Counted from the stretch's first letter, positions 22,241 to 34,436 are shown. The stretch: DNA of 64,000 nt from Aldrovandia affinis (GCA_029706075.1 JAINUG010000020.1:3921625-3985624), one strand, 5' to 3'. The notes: generated from the letters alone by a model not told the origin. Numbers and translations: made by a program.

Positions 22241-24244
22241 AGGGAACATTGCAGGAACGGGGCCTTAGAATGTTATTTTTGTTATTCCAGTTAAAAATAT
22301 ATTTGAATTGTGGATGGTCATGCAAAACAATCATGTAAATGTTACCAATGTTAAACAAATTTACCATTTCAATACTTTAATTCGGACCATGCTTAAAACG
22401 TATTGACACATATCCTCCATGGTGCATGATTTTCATGATTAGATGATAACCCTCAGGAGATGTTGCCAGTAAGTTTATATTTGACATGCCTGGAATGTTT
22501 TTCTGTGACCCTGACAGAACTTGTTTGGCACAATAAAATGATCAGGGAACGTTATCTCACAACCAAATAGGAATCAAAGTGAAATCTTCCCCCAATGTTA
22601 TGGGGACATTTTGTGTTTGGGAAATCCTTGTCAGTGTTTGCAGCCAGAGAACGTGGCACACTATTCCAGGATACACTTAATTGGATCCAATAATCTTTTG
22701 TAAATATTTTGGTGAGATTTATTGGTTGGACAATGAGCTACAGTTTTTTTTTAAAGTAACAATATTGACACCTCATGAAGGTTAGGTGTTGATGAATGAA
22801 GAGCATCCCTGAACGGCTCCAACCTATGAATGGGTGAAAAAGTGTTGTTGCCCAGGATAATGAAATTAACTAAGCAAGCACAGGAGATTAGTTCTAGCCA
22901 AATACCCAAAGGGGATATTTCATAAACGTGGCAGATTGTTGTTCTGTACAACATATTATGCCCCTATTGTTTTCAAGTTAAAAGTAAGTTCTAATATACA
23001 TAAAGAGTGCTTGGCAGAAATGGCCAGTTTGCCAATTTGGCAGTGTTTCAGTGAGAGAACTAACAGCCTGTTCATTAAGAAAGCCCTGTCATTTTGAAAC
23101 TCAGACCTATATTGCTGTTAGAGGTTTAACAACTGACTGCTATTTTTTGAATGGCTGCGGATTTGATCCTTATCATGCCCATATTTGCATTGCTAAATTA
23201 ATATATTTCTATATACCACTTTTAATATGCACAGACTTGAGAAACACATTTCTAGCTGCCCAGTCTTGTATCTTGCAGCTAGGAACGGCCCTTTGTGAGA
23301 GGAAATGGACGAGATGGAAATGACAGGATAAGAGTCTTTATTGTGGCTCGGATACTAATGGCATCAACCCTTACAATAACAGGATATACACGTTCCCATC
23401 CTGTTACGTCTTATTCTTCGTATCTCCATAGCCTATAGACGTTGTCCCGGTTACGATTCTAACTTACTTATCAGAGAGTTATTTGGAGGGAGAGTTATTT
23501 GTAGAATTATTTGTTGACACCTCACGCGTTGTCTCGGCAAATGTTTGCGTTGAAATCAATATCAGTCCTTACACCAGTCGTGCATGCCCGTTACCTTCGT
23601 TCTTTGTGAAAAGCACCCTCTTGTGACACATTAGTGAAAATACAGTTAGTTCGACGTATCTGAAATAATTGATGGTGTTCAGAACAGAAATACAGACAAA
23701 ACAGCGGTGGAGTATATATTTCACCGTGTCTCCCCAAAGGAACAGCAAGCTCGTAGTTTCAGGTTTCCGTAAACAGGAAGCAGATACACTATACTTGCTT
23801 CCCATCAAAGTGGCCATCACTTGACCTTGTCTACGGGCTAAAAATAATCAGCCAAAGGAAATGAGGGCATTGTAATATAACTTCATGCCGATTGTCTAGA
23901 CGAATGTGTCGTTTCTATACAAAAATATTAAGCAGAGTTAAATTTCTCATTTGTATGGGGTAGCCTAACTGAAATGAAGAGTCCACCCTAGGAGGTATGA
24001 ATGTTACGACTGCTACTAATGCACAAGAAGCTTGGCAATCTCTGACATTCTGCATTGATACATAATTAATTAGCAGAATCCATTTAGTGGCAGGATAGAC
24101 GACCGTGAATAGAAACCGAGCAATCGGGCATTCAGATTTCAGTAGAGTGGTTGTTGCTATAGGTCCCTTTGTGCCGAATTCATTGTGCTGGATGTAAACG
24201 ATTACAATTACAAGCAGTAGAGCTAGTGGGCTGTGTTCCCCCTT
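22241..24244. other. Intergenic, nothing recognised
   Basis: Frames at 22751-22954 (-), 23051-23323 (+) and 23569-23820 (-) carry no recognisable domain and have no splice context I could use. No repeat ends were seen. Confidence 0.4.
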
Positions 24245-24480
24245 ATTGCAGTTATGCCCATGCTTTATATTTTCTAATATAGTCTAATAGGTTACACCAT
24301 CTCTGTTGCTCAGTAAAAGTAACCATGATGCAGAGTTGAGCCAGGAGTATAATAGCTGTCCAGGTGGCATCTGCTGGCACTTTGCTAGAGTCTTGTGGCC
24401 ACCCAGAATCGAACCCGGATTGTGCCCTTGCCGACTGTGGCTTTGAGCCCTCGCGGAGCTGAGCACAGTTGGCCATAGTG
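24245..24480 (-). repeat. tRNA-like SINE, minus strand
   Basis: On the minus strand it reads ATGGCCAACTGTGCTCAG, GCCACAGTCGGCAAGGGCAC and a box B-like GGGTTCGATTCTGGG. The GACTGTGGC-type block is also seen in the family II copy at 36660. The 3' part is diverged. Confidence 0.45.
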
Positions 24481-25765
24481 TTTACTCTGGTTGCTTGGGT
24501 GCCCTTGGTCGCTCAGAGCAATTTGGTCCAATAAGTTTTGACGTAGTAAGAACTTCAAAGAAGCACACTGGCAAGACAGTACTCCACTTGGAGCAAATTT
24601 GTAGGTTAGTCTATGTACTTATTTTATGCAGAAATATAAGGACACAAGTCTAAAATGCCCTGTCAGAGACATTTTTGGACCTAATTGTCCTGATTGTCTT
24701 GGTCTGCCTGCATCAGCTGTGTCTGCAGTCATCTGCAGCTCTGCACAGCTCAGCTGGTGGGTTGCAGTGTGAACAGTAGCAGTGGCTGAGTGCTGAATTT
24801 GTAAGTGCATGCATTTACAGAGGACGTTGCAGTGATGCCACATGCCTACAATTACAAATAAGCATTTCAAATTAGGAGATGCAAACTTTGAAAAATCTGA
24901 TATGTTGAATCCCCTCCACTGATTCATGCAAAGATCCAGTAAAACAGTTAACCCATAGGTGAGTGTTTTTAAAAAAAAGATTTCTAATTCTAATTCACAG
25001 TGTTCTATTCTGGAATTTTATAGTTCATTGAAGATGCCATTAGCAGCCCTTCATGATGTCATAAATTATAATCAACTAGAATGTTACGGCATGTTCTAGA
25101 ACAAACATCATAGTGCGACAGTACTCCTCAAAGGGTTAAGGGGAACAAACACAGTTCAGGAAGGCAGAAACAGCAGATCATATGCTGCACAAATAACACA
25201 ATGCCTTCACTCATGCCATCTCTGGGCCATTCCTTTGGTTTCATTTAACAAAACTGAAACTCTCTGATTCAGGGGAAGTGTTCATTCTTAGTTCCCCTTT
25301 GAGATCCAGAGACTACAATATAAGCCATTGATCATGAGTCAGGGCCTCTAAACCAGAGTAAACCGGTATTTTTACCCTTGCGCCCTGAGGAGGGCAGCCG
25401 TGTCAGAGAAACCAAGCTTAGCATGCCTCCAGCCCCAGTGGTGCCTCCATCTCCAGGGCAGACACCAATCACCACCCCCCCCCCTTCATATCCAGGTCCT
25501 CCACTCCACTGATCCACAGAGTAAAGCTACAGGGCAAGACTGGATCTATTTCCCCAACACTTCAATTCAAGGAACACCCATCAAAAAATGTTTAAAGGGT
25601 GGCCACTATATGTTGTAAATGAACATCATATGAAGCTGGTCCTTTCCTACACAATCTAGCATTTGCATTAGACCTTCTATCAGTTGAATCAGTAGGTGTC
25701 CCCTAAATTCTGCATGCAGCTTGATGCAGATTTTGAGTGACTGGTTAAATACCTGATGCTACACA

Positions 25766-26060
25766 AGGGCTTTGTATTATTTTTTTTCATTTCCCCCCCA
25801 TTTCCACCCCAGTTTGGAATGCTCATTCATAACTGTTGGCCCGTTCCACTGCTACAAGTTCTCCTGTCAGTTCAGGAGGGCTGCACACTCACATTGACCC
25901 AGCTGGCACAGACAGATCACAGGCGCTCAATTAACCAGAGAAGTAACTGGTGAGTAATGAAGCTAGGAATACACTGGCAAGTTAACCCTCCTTCCCTGGG
26001 CAATGCGATGGCCAGTTATGCATCACCCAGTGGTAGGCTACAGGGCACAGTCAGGTTTGG
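25766..26060 (-). repeat. SINE family II, minus strand
   Basis: On the minus strand it contains GATGCATAACTGGCCAT (compare GGCATAACTGGCCAT at about 17428). It ends with GAGCATTCCAAACTGGGGTGG plus a G-rich stretch, the family II 3' module. The central region is diverged. Confidence 0.6.
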
Positions 26061-26519
26061 TCTGGGCCATAGGGCACACCTCTCCACTCTGAATGCTTCC
26101 GGTTTTATGCCTAACTTCACACATATTCTCTGTGATCACATTACACTGGGTCTCATACTAAAAGAAAATAGCCACTTGGAACCTGTGTGTATTTGTGTGT
26201 TTGCGTGAGTGTGTCCATTGGTCTGCCTAAAGGAAATGTAGAGGATTCACCTGAATGCTATGCAAGTTGCCCATGAAATTCCAGATTATTTTATGCCTCG
26301 TTTGAAAAATATCCAGAGAAGGGGAAAAACAATGCAAATCTGTGTCACCTGTGCATGACATGGAACATTTGTTTCCACTGCAGAAATGGGCTGGCACTAG
26401 CACAGCTCAAGGACTACTCTCAGGGAAGGTCATTGGATAGGATTACTATAGAGGCAAAGTAGGGTCCTCAGGCAGTACTGGTGGTAGCAACAGATCTCTT
26501 ATGATATAGGAGACAAGGG

Positions 26520-26680
26520 CAAAATATATACAAACACACAAACGTGTACACACAGACACATGCACACATTTACACAAATGCACATACACTCACATTCACA
26601 TACGCATACATAAAGGTGTGCACACGCACAAACACACATAAACACACTTGCACGCACAGACACACATATTCCATACTATC
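26520..26680. repeat. CA-rich simple sequence
   Basis: An imperfect ACAC/CATACACA tract of about 150 bp lies here. The 82-residue frame over it (Thr/His-rich) is an artefact of the repeat. Confidence 0.85.
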
Positions 26681-27049
26681 TTTACAGCTATCTGTAAAAC
26701 TCACCTTGCAATGCAATGCATTTTTCAATACCAATAGCGCAATATGTCTTTCTGCATGCTTTTCAATGCAAAGAAGAATTCAAAACAAGTAGACAAAAAT
26801 GCAAACATTGAGGCAGGTCTGAGTGGGTGATTAAAATATTTGTGTTCCTTTTATGAGGGTCATTAGCATATGCCACTGTTTGAGAAATGCCCCCGCCTCC
26901 GAGACAGAGCTCCATTCTACATGTGTTCTGAAGGTTAGATTAAACAGTGTTAATTAGTCAATAGGTGGGGCAGTTGTTTAAAATATAAGTGTATAGATAA
27001 GCACGTATTTGTAATATTATTAACCCCCCAGGTAGACCTCCAGGACAGT

Positions 27050-27240
27050 GGGTGGCGTAAATATACGACACCTCTGAATATTCTCTGAATCTGCTCTAAA
27101 TTGAGGAATAAGAGCACAACTCCCATTGGTTGTAGCAGCTGTCAGTCAGCCACCACCCAGGACATTGGAATTGTGAGACAGGCGACGCAGCACGGCCCCG
27201 AGGACGAAGCAACTGGGGAAGTAAAGCGACTAAGCGACAG
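27050..27240 (+). promoter_or_regulatory. rab5b: Possible rab5b promoter and noncoding exon 1
   Basis: The coding start of rab5b is in an exon that begins after an acceptor at 28804, so an upstream noncoding exon is expected. At 27240 the sequence GCGACAG is followed by GTACGA, a usable splice donor. CCCATTGGTT (an inverted CCAAT box) is at about 27121, and the GC content rises between them. This is inference; no transcript evidence is available. Confidence 0.4.
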
Positions 27241-27887
27241 GTACGATCGTCGGGACAGATGGGGGGAGATAAGAGGCTCCAGCGGACGGGTTGTTGAGTG
27301 GCATTCCGGTATCTAAAACGCTGACCAAGGTTTTATGTCGATCTCGTTGTCTATTTGAAGTGCTGGGAGGGGGTGGGATACTTCTGACTGTTTAGATGAA
27401 CTGGTGAGAAGGGGGGAATAATCATATTTACCTACTGTCAAAACAATCATAAGCAACCCAGCCATTACTGTATCCAGCACTGCTTATGCCTCGCTCCCAG
27501 GCTCTACTGAATTGTATTATTGGTTACAGACTTAACATTACAAACACCCGACGTTTGAAACTGGTGTAAGGTCCAGGATGGCGAAGCTTACCTAAGTTAA
27601 CTAGCTCTTTAACGTTAGCTATACGTTAGTTATTTAACGTCGGATAAAGAGAGAAAGCAATGAACACTTTCAGTGAATACGAAACATCTCCCAAATATCG
27701 TCCCTGTAGAGAGATCCAAAACACCCGGTTAGCTAATACATTCATGTGTGTTCACTTCATGACAACGTCGAATATAATTCCGCCCAAACTGTAGCCAGCT
27801 AGCTAGAAGTAGTAGCATCTTGTCCAAAAAGATATGACACTTTCCAGCAGTTTTAAGAACGTAACATTAAGTTATCGACATTACATT

Positions 27888-28075
27888 TTTACATTTTAAG
27901 CATTTAGCAGACGCTCTTATCCAGAGCGACTTACAAGATGTGCATAAATAGCTACATGATAGGAACAATCATAGTTTGCGCAAGAGATCAGTGCAGTAAT
28001 ACAACGATAGAAATCATTGCAGACAGCTGCGTACCATACCTGTGACACTGGGAAGGAAAAGGTTAGTCATTTTTA
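27888..28075 (-). mobile_element. 5'-truncated L2 3' end
   Basis: Read on the minus strand, it gives TGTAAGTCGCTCTGGATAAG, then AGCGTCTGCTAAATGCTTAA and a short tail. Upstream is GGTATGGTACGCAGCTGTCT, corresponding to the tail regions of L2 copies A (about 4420-4592) and B (about 52795-52915). It retains only the last ~180 bp. Confidence 0.85.
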
Positions 28076-28804
28076 TTTTTTAAATTGTTTTTATTATTAA
28101 ATTGTCGCCATAGGAAGCGAGCGAGAGAGCTAACTGCTGACTATGGGGAAATAGCAACGTAGCAATTATTATATTTAGCTAGTAAAGTTTTTCACTTGTT
28201 AATATTTTTGTATTGATACGCTTGACATTATTTTATAATCAACCATAATTATTAATTGATCTAGCCAGCTAACGTTAGTTAGGCTACTTATCAACTTCAT
28301 CTTGCTGATTTACCAAGTGCTGAACTTCATGTGAATCGTGCAATCTATTCAAAAACGTTTACTGTAACTAGCCGTTACTTCGCTAAGTTACTGTAAGAAG
28401 CTTGCAGTTTGTATCAGTAGGAAGTACCATTAACATTTTAACTGCATATATTTGGCTATTATAGGCCTTTGGCTATGACAAGCGTTGCAGCGTTTTCTCA
28501 CCCTTCGGGCATTCTGAACTGTTACTGTCTGGAATTACATTTTAGCTTGCTATTTGTACATTACAGTTGAGCACAGCACAACAGCAAATGGTTATTAAAA
28601 AAATGGCTATCGATCCAGAAATGCACCTCCCTCTATTACTGAAGTGTACTGTTACAGCAGCACTATTATAGCAACCATTCATATTTGAATATACATAGTT
28701 TTTTGTGACTACCCCCCCCAAACAACTTTTTATCCATTATTTTAGTTTTTCTTCCAGTTAGTAATGCTCAACATTAATCACTGTTTGTTTTTTTTGTCTT
28801 GTAG

Positions 28805-28982
28805 GTTTTTTTTCCCTTCCCCTGCCTGGCAAAACCTTTGTCCTTTCGATAGGCGCACTCTTACCCCTCCTTCCCCCCTCCCCTTCCTCCCAATCCCGGC
28901 TGTCACTGTAATTCCCCCTCCCTCCCTGCCTGCCCCTCCCCCCCAATTCCCCTCCTAGCACCTTAACGTTCTGGTAGCCCAA
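28805..28982 (+). other. rab5b: rab5b 5' UTR segment, pyrimidine-rich
   Basis: TTTTTTTTGTCTTGTAG at 28788-28804 is a strong acceptor. The following 178 bp before the start codon are dominated by C and T, especially 28858-28965, with long C runs. The start codon context is CCCAAATGG, with an A at position -3. Confidence 0.6.
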
Positions 28983-31523
28983 ATGGCAGCCCGCCCCTCG
29001 CGACCTAACGGACAGCAGCAGGCAGGTAAAGTGTGCCAGTTTAAGCTGGTACTCCTGGGGGAGTCAGCAGTGGGAAAATCCAGCCTGGTGCTGCGCTTCG
29101 TCAAAGGCCAGTTCCAGGAATACCAAGAGAGCACCATCGGAGGTACGGCATGGCTGGACGCTGGCGCAAACGGTGCAGTCTAACGGCACTTTAGCCCCAG
29201 TTCAGTTTAAATGCAAAGCTTTTGCCTTTAAGTCGGTATAACACAGTCAAGCAAATGTAACATTTTCCTTGTGAGATCTCATTATGTGAGATTTGTGGTT
29301 TGCTGAAATGAAATGAAATGAAGCGTTTATGTGAACAATGATCTAAAAAAAATGTCAGACAAACTGAAAGAGTTTAAACTTAAAACGTCACAGAGCCAGC
29401 TAAATTCATATTCGGACAGGTTTTTTTTCCCCCCCCATTTTTATTTGACTTTTTTTTCTTAACACTACAAGTGTACTATACTGGAATTACATTCAGTACA
29501 GTGTACTGTAGGACAGCTAGCACCGATCTGTGGAGAGGTCCATTTCTCATTGATGACCGCTGGTAACCTGTAGGGAACTGGTGAGCAGCTTGGTGACACT
29601 TGATGACAGAAGAAACCAGGGGGAAGAATCCTGGCCAATTTAAACCCACCCTACGTAGGCGGATGATGCTGATTGTATGTCACTGCTGTGGACTCCCAGT
29701 CGTAGCCAGCTAATGTCACAGCCCAGGCTTTAACCTGTTGTGTCTAGGCTATAGGGCTCAGTGCCAAGCACCTGTACTGACCGAGCCATTTGAGAGCCCC
29801 CATACATTCTATTTTAGATGAGACTTTGTATGCACACATTCAAACTCCTCCATCTACACTAGGGGTGTCTACAACAGTTCCAGCAGGGCAGTGTGTAATG
29901 TTGGGACATGCTCTCCTCTTAATTCATTTTGACATTCTTCACATATAAGCCAAGGTATTATAGCTGACGATTGCACTTGTTCCATATAGTGTGTGTACGT
30001 ATAGGATGTAGTCATCCTTTGTAACTTACAATGAGGCACCATTTGGGAGTGTGCAATGTAAGACATTATGGTATAAAAAGGTCCAAACCGTTTTGTTATT
30101 CTTCCCCTATTATCATTTACTGTATTTAAAATGTTTCACTCCTCTCAATCTGTTGATCTTTGTCTTTTTTTTACCACCCCTCACTCGATCTCTCTCCTTG
30201 CCTTGCCTGCTTCAGCTGCCTTCCTGACGCAGTCTGTGTGCCTGGAGGACACCACGGTCAAGTTTGAGATCTGGGACACAGCGGGACAGGAGCGATACCA
30301 CAGCCTGGCCCCCATGTACTACAGGGGAGCGCAGGCAGCCATCGTGGTGTATGACATCACCAACGCGGTACACCCCCGCCCCCCATTTGTTTGAAATTGT
30401 AATTGTGGTATAGAGTAATTTTGTGGGAGTCTGAAAAATACTCGCTTAATATTTTATCGTAAGAAGTGCTGGCTTTTTTTTGTACGTTTGTGATCGGTGT
30501 CTTAACTTGCTTTTCTTTTTTTGAATCTGGCATTCAAGAGGTCAGGGAATAATTTTCCAGTTTAAATGGGTTTTCTGTATAAAAAAACAAAACAAAAACA
30601 AAAACATTTTCTTTTGTATTTACTCTGGAAAATGACCCCTATGAAGCGCTGTTTGACAATCTCATCGTAAATAGAGCTATAATAATACAGATTGATATAT
30701 GTTGAGGCGGCACGGTGGTGCAGTGGATAGCACTGTCGTCTCACAGCAAGAAGGTCTCGGGTTCGAATCCAGGCCGGGGGCCTTTCTGTGCGGAGTTTGC
30801 ATGTTCTCCCCGTGTCCGCGTGGGTTTCCTCTGGGTACTCGGTTTCCTCCCACAGTCCAAAGACATGCACGTTAGGCTAATTGGAGAGTCTAAATTGCCC
30901 GTAGGTATGAGTGTGTGAGTGAATGGTGTGTGCCCTGCGATGGATTGGCGACCTGTCCAGGGTGTATTCCTGCCTCTCGCCCGGAACGCATGCTGGGATA
31001 GGCTCCAGCCCCCGAACCCTGACCAGGAATAAGCGGCTTAGTCAATGGATGGATGGATGGATGGATATATGTTGATGGTTTCCCCCCCCCCATTTCTCCC
31101 AATTTGGAATGCCCAATCGTATTATTAACCTGCCTTCGCTGCAACCTTCACTGTCAATTCAGCAGAGCACAGAGAAGCATGCGCTCTCCTCCAAAACTGA
31201 TTGATTTATATTGATCCGTCTGTGCATCACCCTGCTAGGAGACGTTTGGCCGGGCCAAGACCTGGGTGAAGGAGCTGCAGAGGCAGGCGAGCCCAAACAT
31301 TGTGATCGCTCTGGCGGGGAACAAAGCCGACCTGTCTGCCAAGAGAGCCGTGGAGTATGAGGTACCTCTCCAAGATAAAGAACGCCATTTCAACCAGTCA
31401 GGACAGCCCTGTGCCTGTGCGTGTGCATGTGTACGAGCCTACATGTGACACTGTGTGCGTTTGTGTGTGTGTTGGCATGTACGAGCATGCATGTGAAAGT
31501 GTGTGTGTTGGTGTGTACGACCC

Positions 31524-31578
<55 letters not shown>

Positions 31579-32508
31579 AAGCCAGCGTGTGAAAGGGTGC
31601 GTGTGTCGGTATGTATGAGCCTGTGTGTGTAAGTGTAAGTAAGTAAGCGACAGTTTTTCAGTCCCCTTCCCATTCTCATTAAAGCATGTCTCATTATAGT
31701 GTGTTGCCACAGTGCTTGGTCTCCCTTCACTCCCTCTCAATCCTTCTGTAATGCTTTCAGGAAGCACAGGCTTACGCAGATGACAACAGCCTGCTGTTCA
31801 TGGAGACCTCCGCCAAGACAGCCATGAATGTTAACGACCTGTTCCTGGCGATAGGTGAGTAAGTGAGTGAGCCACCTCTCCAAACTAACACGAGAGGCTG
31901 ATACTGAATTGAAGCAGGGCATGCCTTGGATGCAATAACCAAAACTTAAGGATTAACTTGTCTCATTTGCAGCAGGAAGCCAGCGGCTTAAATCTCACAG
32001 CAGCAGTGAGTTTGATTGTTATTATTTGACTTTTTTGTTTTTTGTTTAACATTCAGGTCATTCCCATAATTGGGGAACCAGATTGCCTGCTGTGTTCTCA
32101 CTCAAAATAGAATTTTTATATTTTGTTGTGAGTTCTAGATGTAGCCAAAAGGGGTCGCTCAGCTCACGGTTAGAAATACACTGAGATCTCTGCAAGGTCA
32201 GTACTGAGGTTCACCTGTAGGGCGAGTTCAACAGGGGAAAGGTTGAAGAGTGTTTCTGTGCCAATGACAGCTATAGACTATTGATTATAGTTCCACTTGC
32301 TCCAGATCTCTGAATATGACCAATGTGCACCGGCTTTAAAGGCCTATAATCATCACATTCTCTGTCTGGTTTTTATTTTTCAGCCAAGAAATTGCCAAAA
32401 AGTGAGCCCCAGGGGGGTGGAGCGAGTGCTACAGGGCGTGGGCCAAGGGCAGGGGTGGACCTCAGCCAGCCCACTCAGGCCAGCAAAAGCCAGTGCTGTG
32501 GGAACTGA
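28983..32508 (+). CDS. rab5b: Rab5B GTPase, complete, five coding exons
   Basis: Small GTPase that controls early endosome fusion and trafficking. Coding exons are 28983-29142, 30216-30367, 31239-31361, 31761-31854 and 32384-32508, with AG/GT junctions throughout. Together they give 217 residues, against 215 in human RAB5B. Visible motifs: P-loop GESAVGKS at 26-33, switch I Thr near 51 (TIGAAFLTQ), WDTAGQE at 73-79, NKAD at 132-135 and ETSAK at 160-164. The C-terminus is KSQCCGN, where the two cysteines carry geranylgeranyl groups. Assignment to the B paralogue rests on [43 protein letters not shown] and KKLPKSEPQ, which match RAB5B better than A or C. The start is the first ATG after the 28804 acceptor and gives the typical short N-terminus ending at KVCQFKL. 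The final CCGN replaces the usual CCSN. No break is seen. The neighbour downstream is convergent. Confidence 0.96.
29143..30215 (+). other. rab5b intron 1 of the coding region
   Basis: The donor GAG|GTACGG and acceptor TGCTTCAG|CTGCC split the Ala codon after TIG. The intron holds a T/C-rich tract at 29416-29460 and no recognisable repeat or gene. Confidence 0.8.
30706..31063 (+). repeat. Full-length tRNA-derived SINE in rab5b intron
   Basis: The head GGCGGCACGGTGGTGCAGTG, with box B GGGTTCGAATCC, leads into the body seen in many fish genomes (TTTGCATGTTCTCCCCGTGT, GGTTTCCTCCCACAGTCCAA, GATGGATTGGCGACCTGTCC, CCAGGAATAAGCGGCTTAG). It ends in GGATGGATGGATGG. A 12-bp target duplication GATATATGTTGA sits at 30694-30705 and 31064-31075, so this is a clean retroposition event. 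The GGAT-type tail suggests an RTE-like partner LINE. Confidence 0.93.
31080..31205 (-). repeat. SINE family II 3' fragment
   Basis: CCAATTTGGAATGCCCAATC at the left, with GCTGCAACC and GCGCTCTCCTCC further on, is the reverse complement of the 3' module of the copy at 36660-37075. The poly-C stretch before it corresponds to its G-rich or A-rich tail. Confidence 0.65.
31526..31576. repeat. (GT)n microsatellite in rab5b intron
   Basis: About 25 GT units lie within a longer imperfect TG-rich stretch (about 31420-31640) just downstream of the fourth coding segment. The long reading frames over it are products of the repeat. Confidence 0.95.
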
Positions 32509-32541
32509 GGAGGGATAGGGGGGGAGGCAGGAAGGTCGGGA

Positions 32542-32568
32542 GGGGGGGGGGGGGGGGGGGGGGGGGGG
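32542..32568. repeat. 27-base G run in rab5b 3' UTR
   Basis: An uninterrupted run of G lies 33 bases after the rab5b stop codon, followed by an AG dinucleotide tract at about 32607-32622. Confidence 0.95.
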
Positions 32569-33270
32569 AGAAAAGGGAACGGGAGTATGTTAATGTGGAG
32601 TTTGAGAGAGAGAGAGAGAGAGCGAGTGTATGCATTGGGATCAAGTGAAGAGTCGCATCACAGCCACACGTCCTGAACAGCACAGCTCTGCCCCCAGCCG
32701 TAGGGAGTAGAGACCCTGTCCTGATTTGTCTCCGGGTTCCGTGCACCGTGAAGACCCCCGCAAGGAGTGAATAACCTGCAAGTTTCTACATTGAATCGTC
32801 TACAAAAAAGACAAAATATGGCCAGGGCGGTGGTTCGCGGATGTCCAGAGATGCCGGTGGGCTTTGTGGCTGAGCGTTAGACGCAGGTGCGGAGGAGGGG
32901 AACCCATGACCATGGCTGCATCTACTGGAGTCTAGTGTAGACTCTGACCCAGGCCATGCTCCAGAACTGGCTTCTAAACCCAGCCCCTGTGAAAACACCT
33001 AGAGGGAACTAAAGCTGATCAAAAGATGTGTAAAGGGAGGGTGACGTGTTTGGGGGGCAGAGCTCAAACAACACCTTCTGACATCATGTAAGATTCCCTC
33101 CCTTGAGGATGGAGGGATGTCTTCCCACTTGCACCCTGTAAATGTTGACGTCCAGTCAATATTCCAGTGCAGGTAGACTCGTTTGCAGTCGTGGCTGGTG
33201 CATGAGTGGTCCTTGAAAAATAATCCCCCACACTTTGTTTTTATTTTTTGTCATGTTCTGATTGGATCTG

Positions 33271-33276
33271 AATAAA
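33271..33276 (+). terminator. rab5b: Polyadenylation signal for rab5b
   Basis: AATAAA about 760 bases after the stop codon is the first canonical signal downstream. An A/T-rich region with further ATTAAA-like words extends to about 34380, so longer 3' UTRs are possible. Confidence 0.5.
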
Positions 33277-33424
33277 CGCCTGTTGAAGTCTGGGGCAGAA
33301 ACGCAAGCCTGAGCGCATGCTTATTAGTGAACGGCTACACACGAAGGATGCAATCACGAGTGTAGAAACGCGATGAGGGGATCCAACTAAAGCACGGCTC
33401 AAGGCCCATAATCGTAAAGCGTCT

Positions 33425-33530
33425 CAGAGTAGGAGCGCTGATCTAGGATCAATTTGGCCTTTTAGCTCATAATGGACCATTGGATGTGGAAAGGGGAAAC
33501 CTGATTCTAGATCAGCACTCGCGTTCAGTA
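33425..33530. repeat. Short palindromic MITE-like repeat
   Basis: AGTAGGAGCGCTGATCTAGG on the left is mirrored by CTGATTCTAGATCAGCACTC on the right, around a core with GGCCTTTTAGCTCATAATGG. The arms are about 25 bp. This type of palindrome is common in fish introns and UTRs. No target duplication is clear. Confidence 0.55.
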
Positions 33531-34430
33531 TATTTTATGAATATTCCAGGTGTGCATTTGCATAAAAGCAGTCTTCTTAAAGCACGGAGACCAATCCCAT
33601 CCCACCCCACCCCTCCCCACTTCAACACAATGTAATCATGTCTGTCTTCCATCCTATAACCTACAGGATCGTTGTATTATGAACAGTCTATGTAAAAGAC
33701 CATTGTTTATATATCCACTATCGTTGAGATTAGCTACAGTATGATTTAATTAACTGGTGTATCTCCTATCCCATCTCCCCCGAAAACACTGCTCTCACAC
33801 TAAACGACACCTCCAAAATTACTGTATTGAAATATGTTTGCCATGCCATCATTGTCCTCATTACAACTACCATCTTTCAGATTTTGTGATGCGTGAAATG
33901 AATTTATCTGCTACATGTGTACAGGTAATAGAATTTGACAACTCAGAGGGGGTTCTATGTGAGAATTCCATGTCTACAGACCTTGTTCCCCCCCAGTTAA
34001 TGTTTTTCCATAAAAGGGCATCTTTTTTGCAAACATTGTGCCTAAGCACAAATTATGTGGGGATACTGCAGTATTTTAATCCTCTTTCTCATTGCATTAT
34101 ATATAATTTATACTTTCTCCTTCAAAAAAAAATCAAGTACTTGCTAAAATTGTATAAATGCATAACAAAATATATATTGGAAAGTGTGTCTTGGCTTAGA
34201 GGCTATAACCAAAGTCAAGGAGCAAGGTGACCATTTTCCACAATGTACTTAATGTAAGAAAGAAACTATCGCAAACCAGTCCTGTCTTGTATGAAATTAA
34301 ATTCACTTTCATATTACTCTGTCTCTTGTCATCAGTTAACTGCCACACTGCCAACCCAGTATTCTGAAATTAAACTTTAAAAGAAAAATCATCCAAAGAC
34401 AAATGCAGACCCATTTATGTACATAAAATA

Positions 34431-34436
34431 TTTATT
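34431..34436 (-). terminator. Polyadenylation signal for minus-strand gene
   Basis: TTTATT on the plus strand reads AATAAA on the minus strand, about 1.4 kb after the stop codon of the LRRFIP-like gene at 35820. It marks the probable 3' end, facing the 3' end of rab5b. Confidence 0.5.

Noticed and set aside
25332-25618. Proline/glycine-rich frames on both strands.
   Set aside because: There is no splice context or domain. They arise from a locally C-rich sequence.
31357-31767. Several overlapping frames of over 90 residues on both strands (Cys/Val-rich and His/Thr-rich).
   Set aside because: They lie on the (GT)n microsatellite inside a rab5b intron, and the amino-acid content is the repeat translated.
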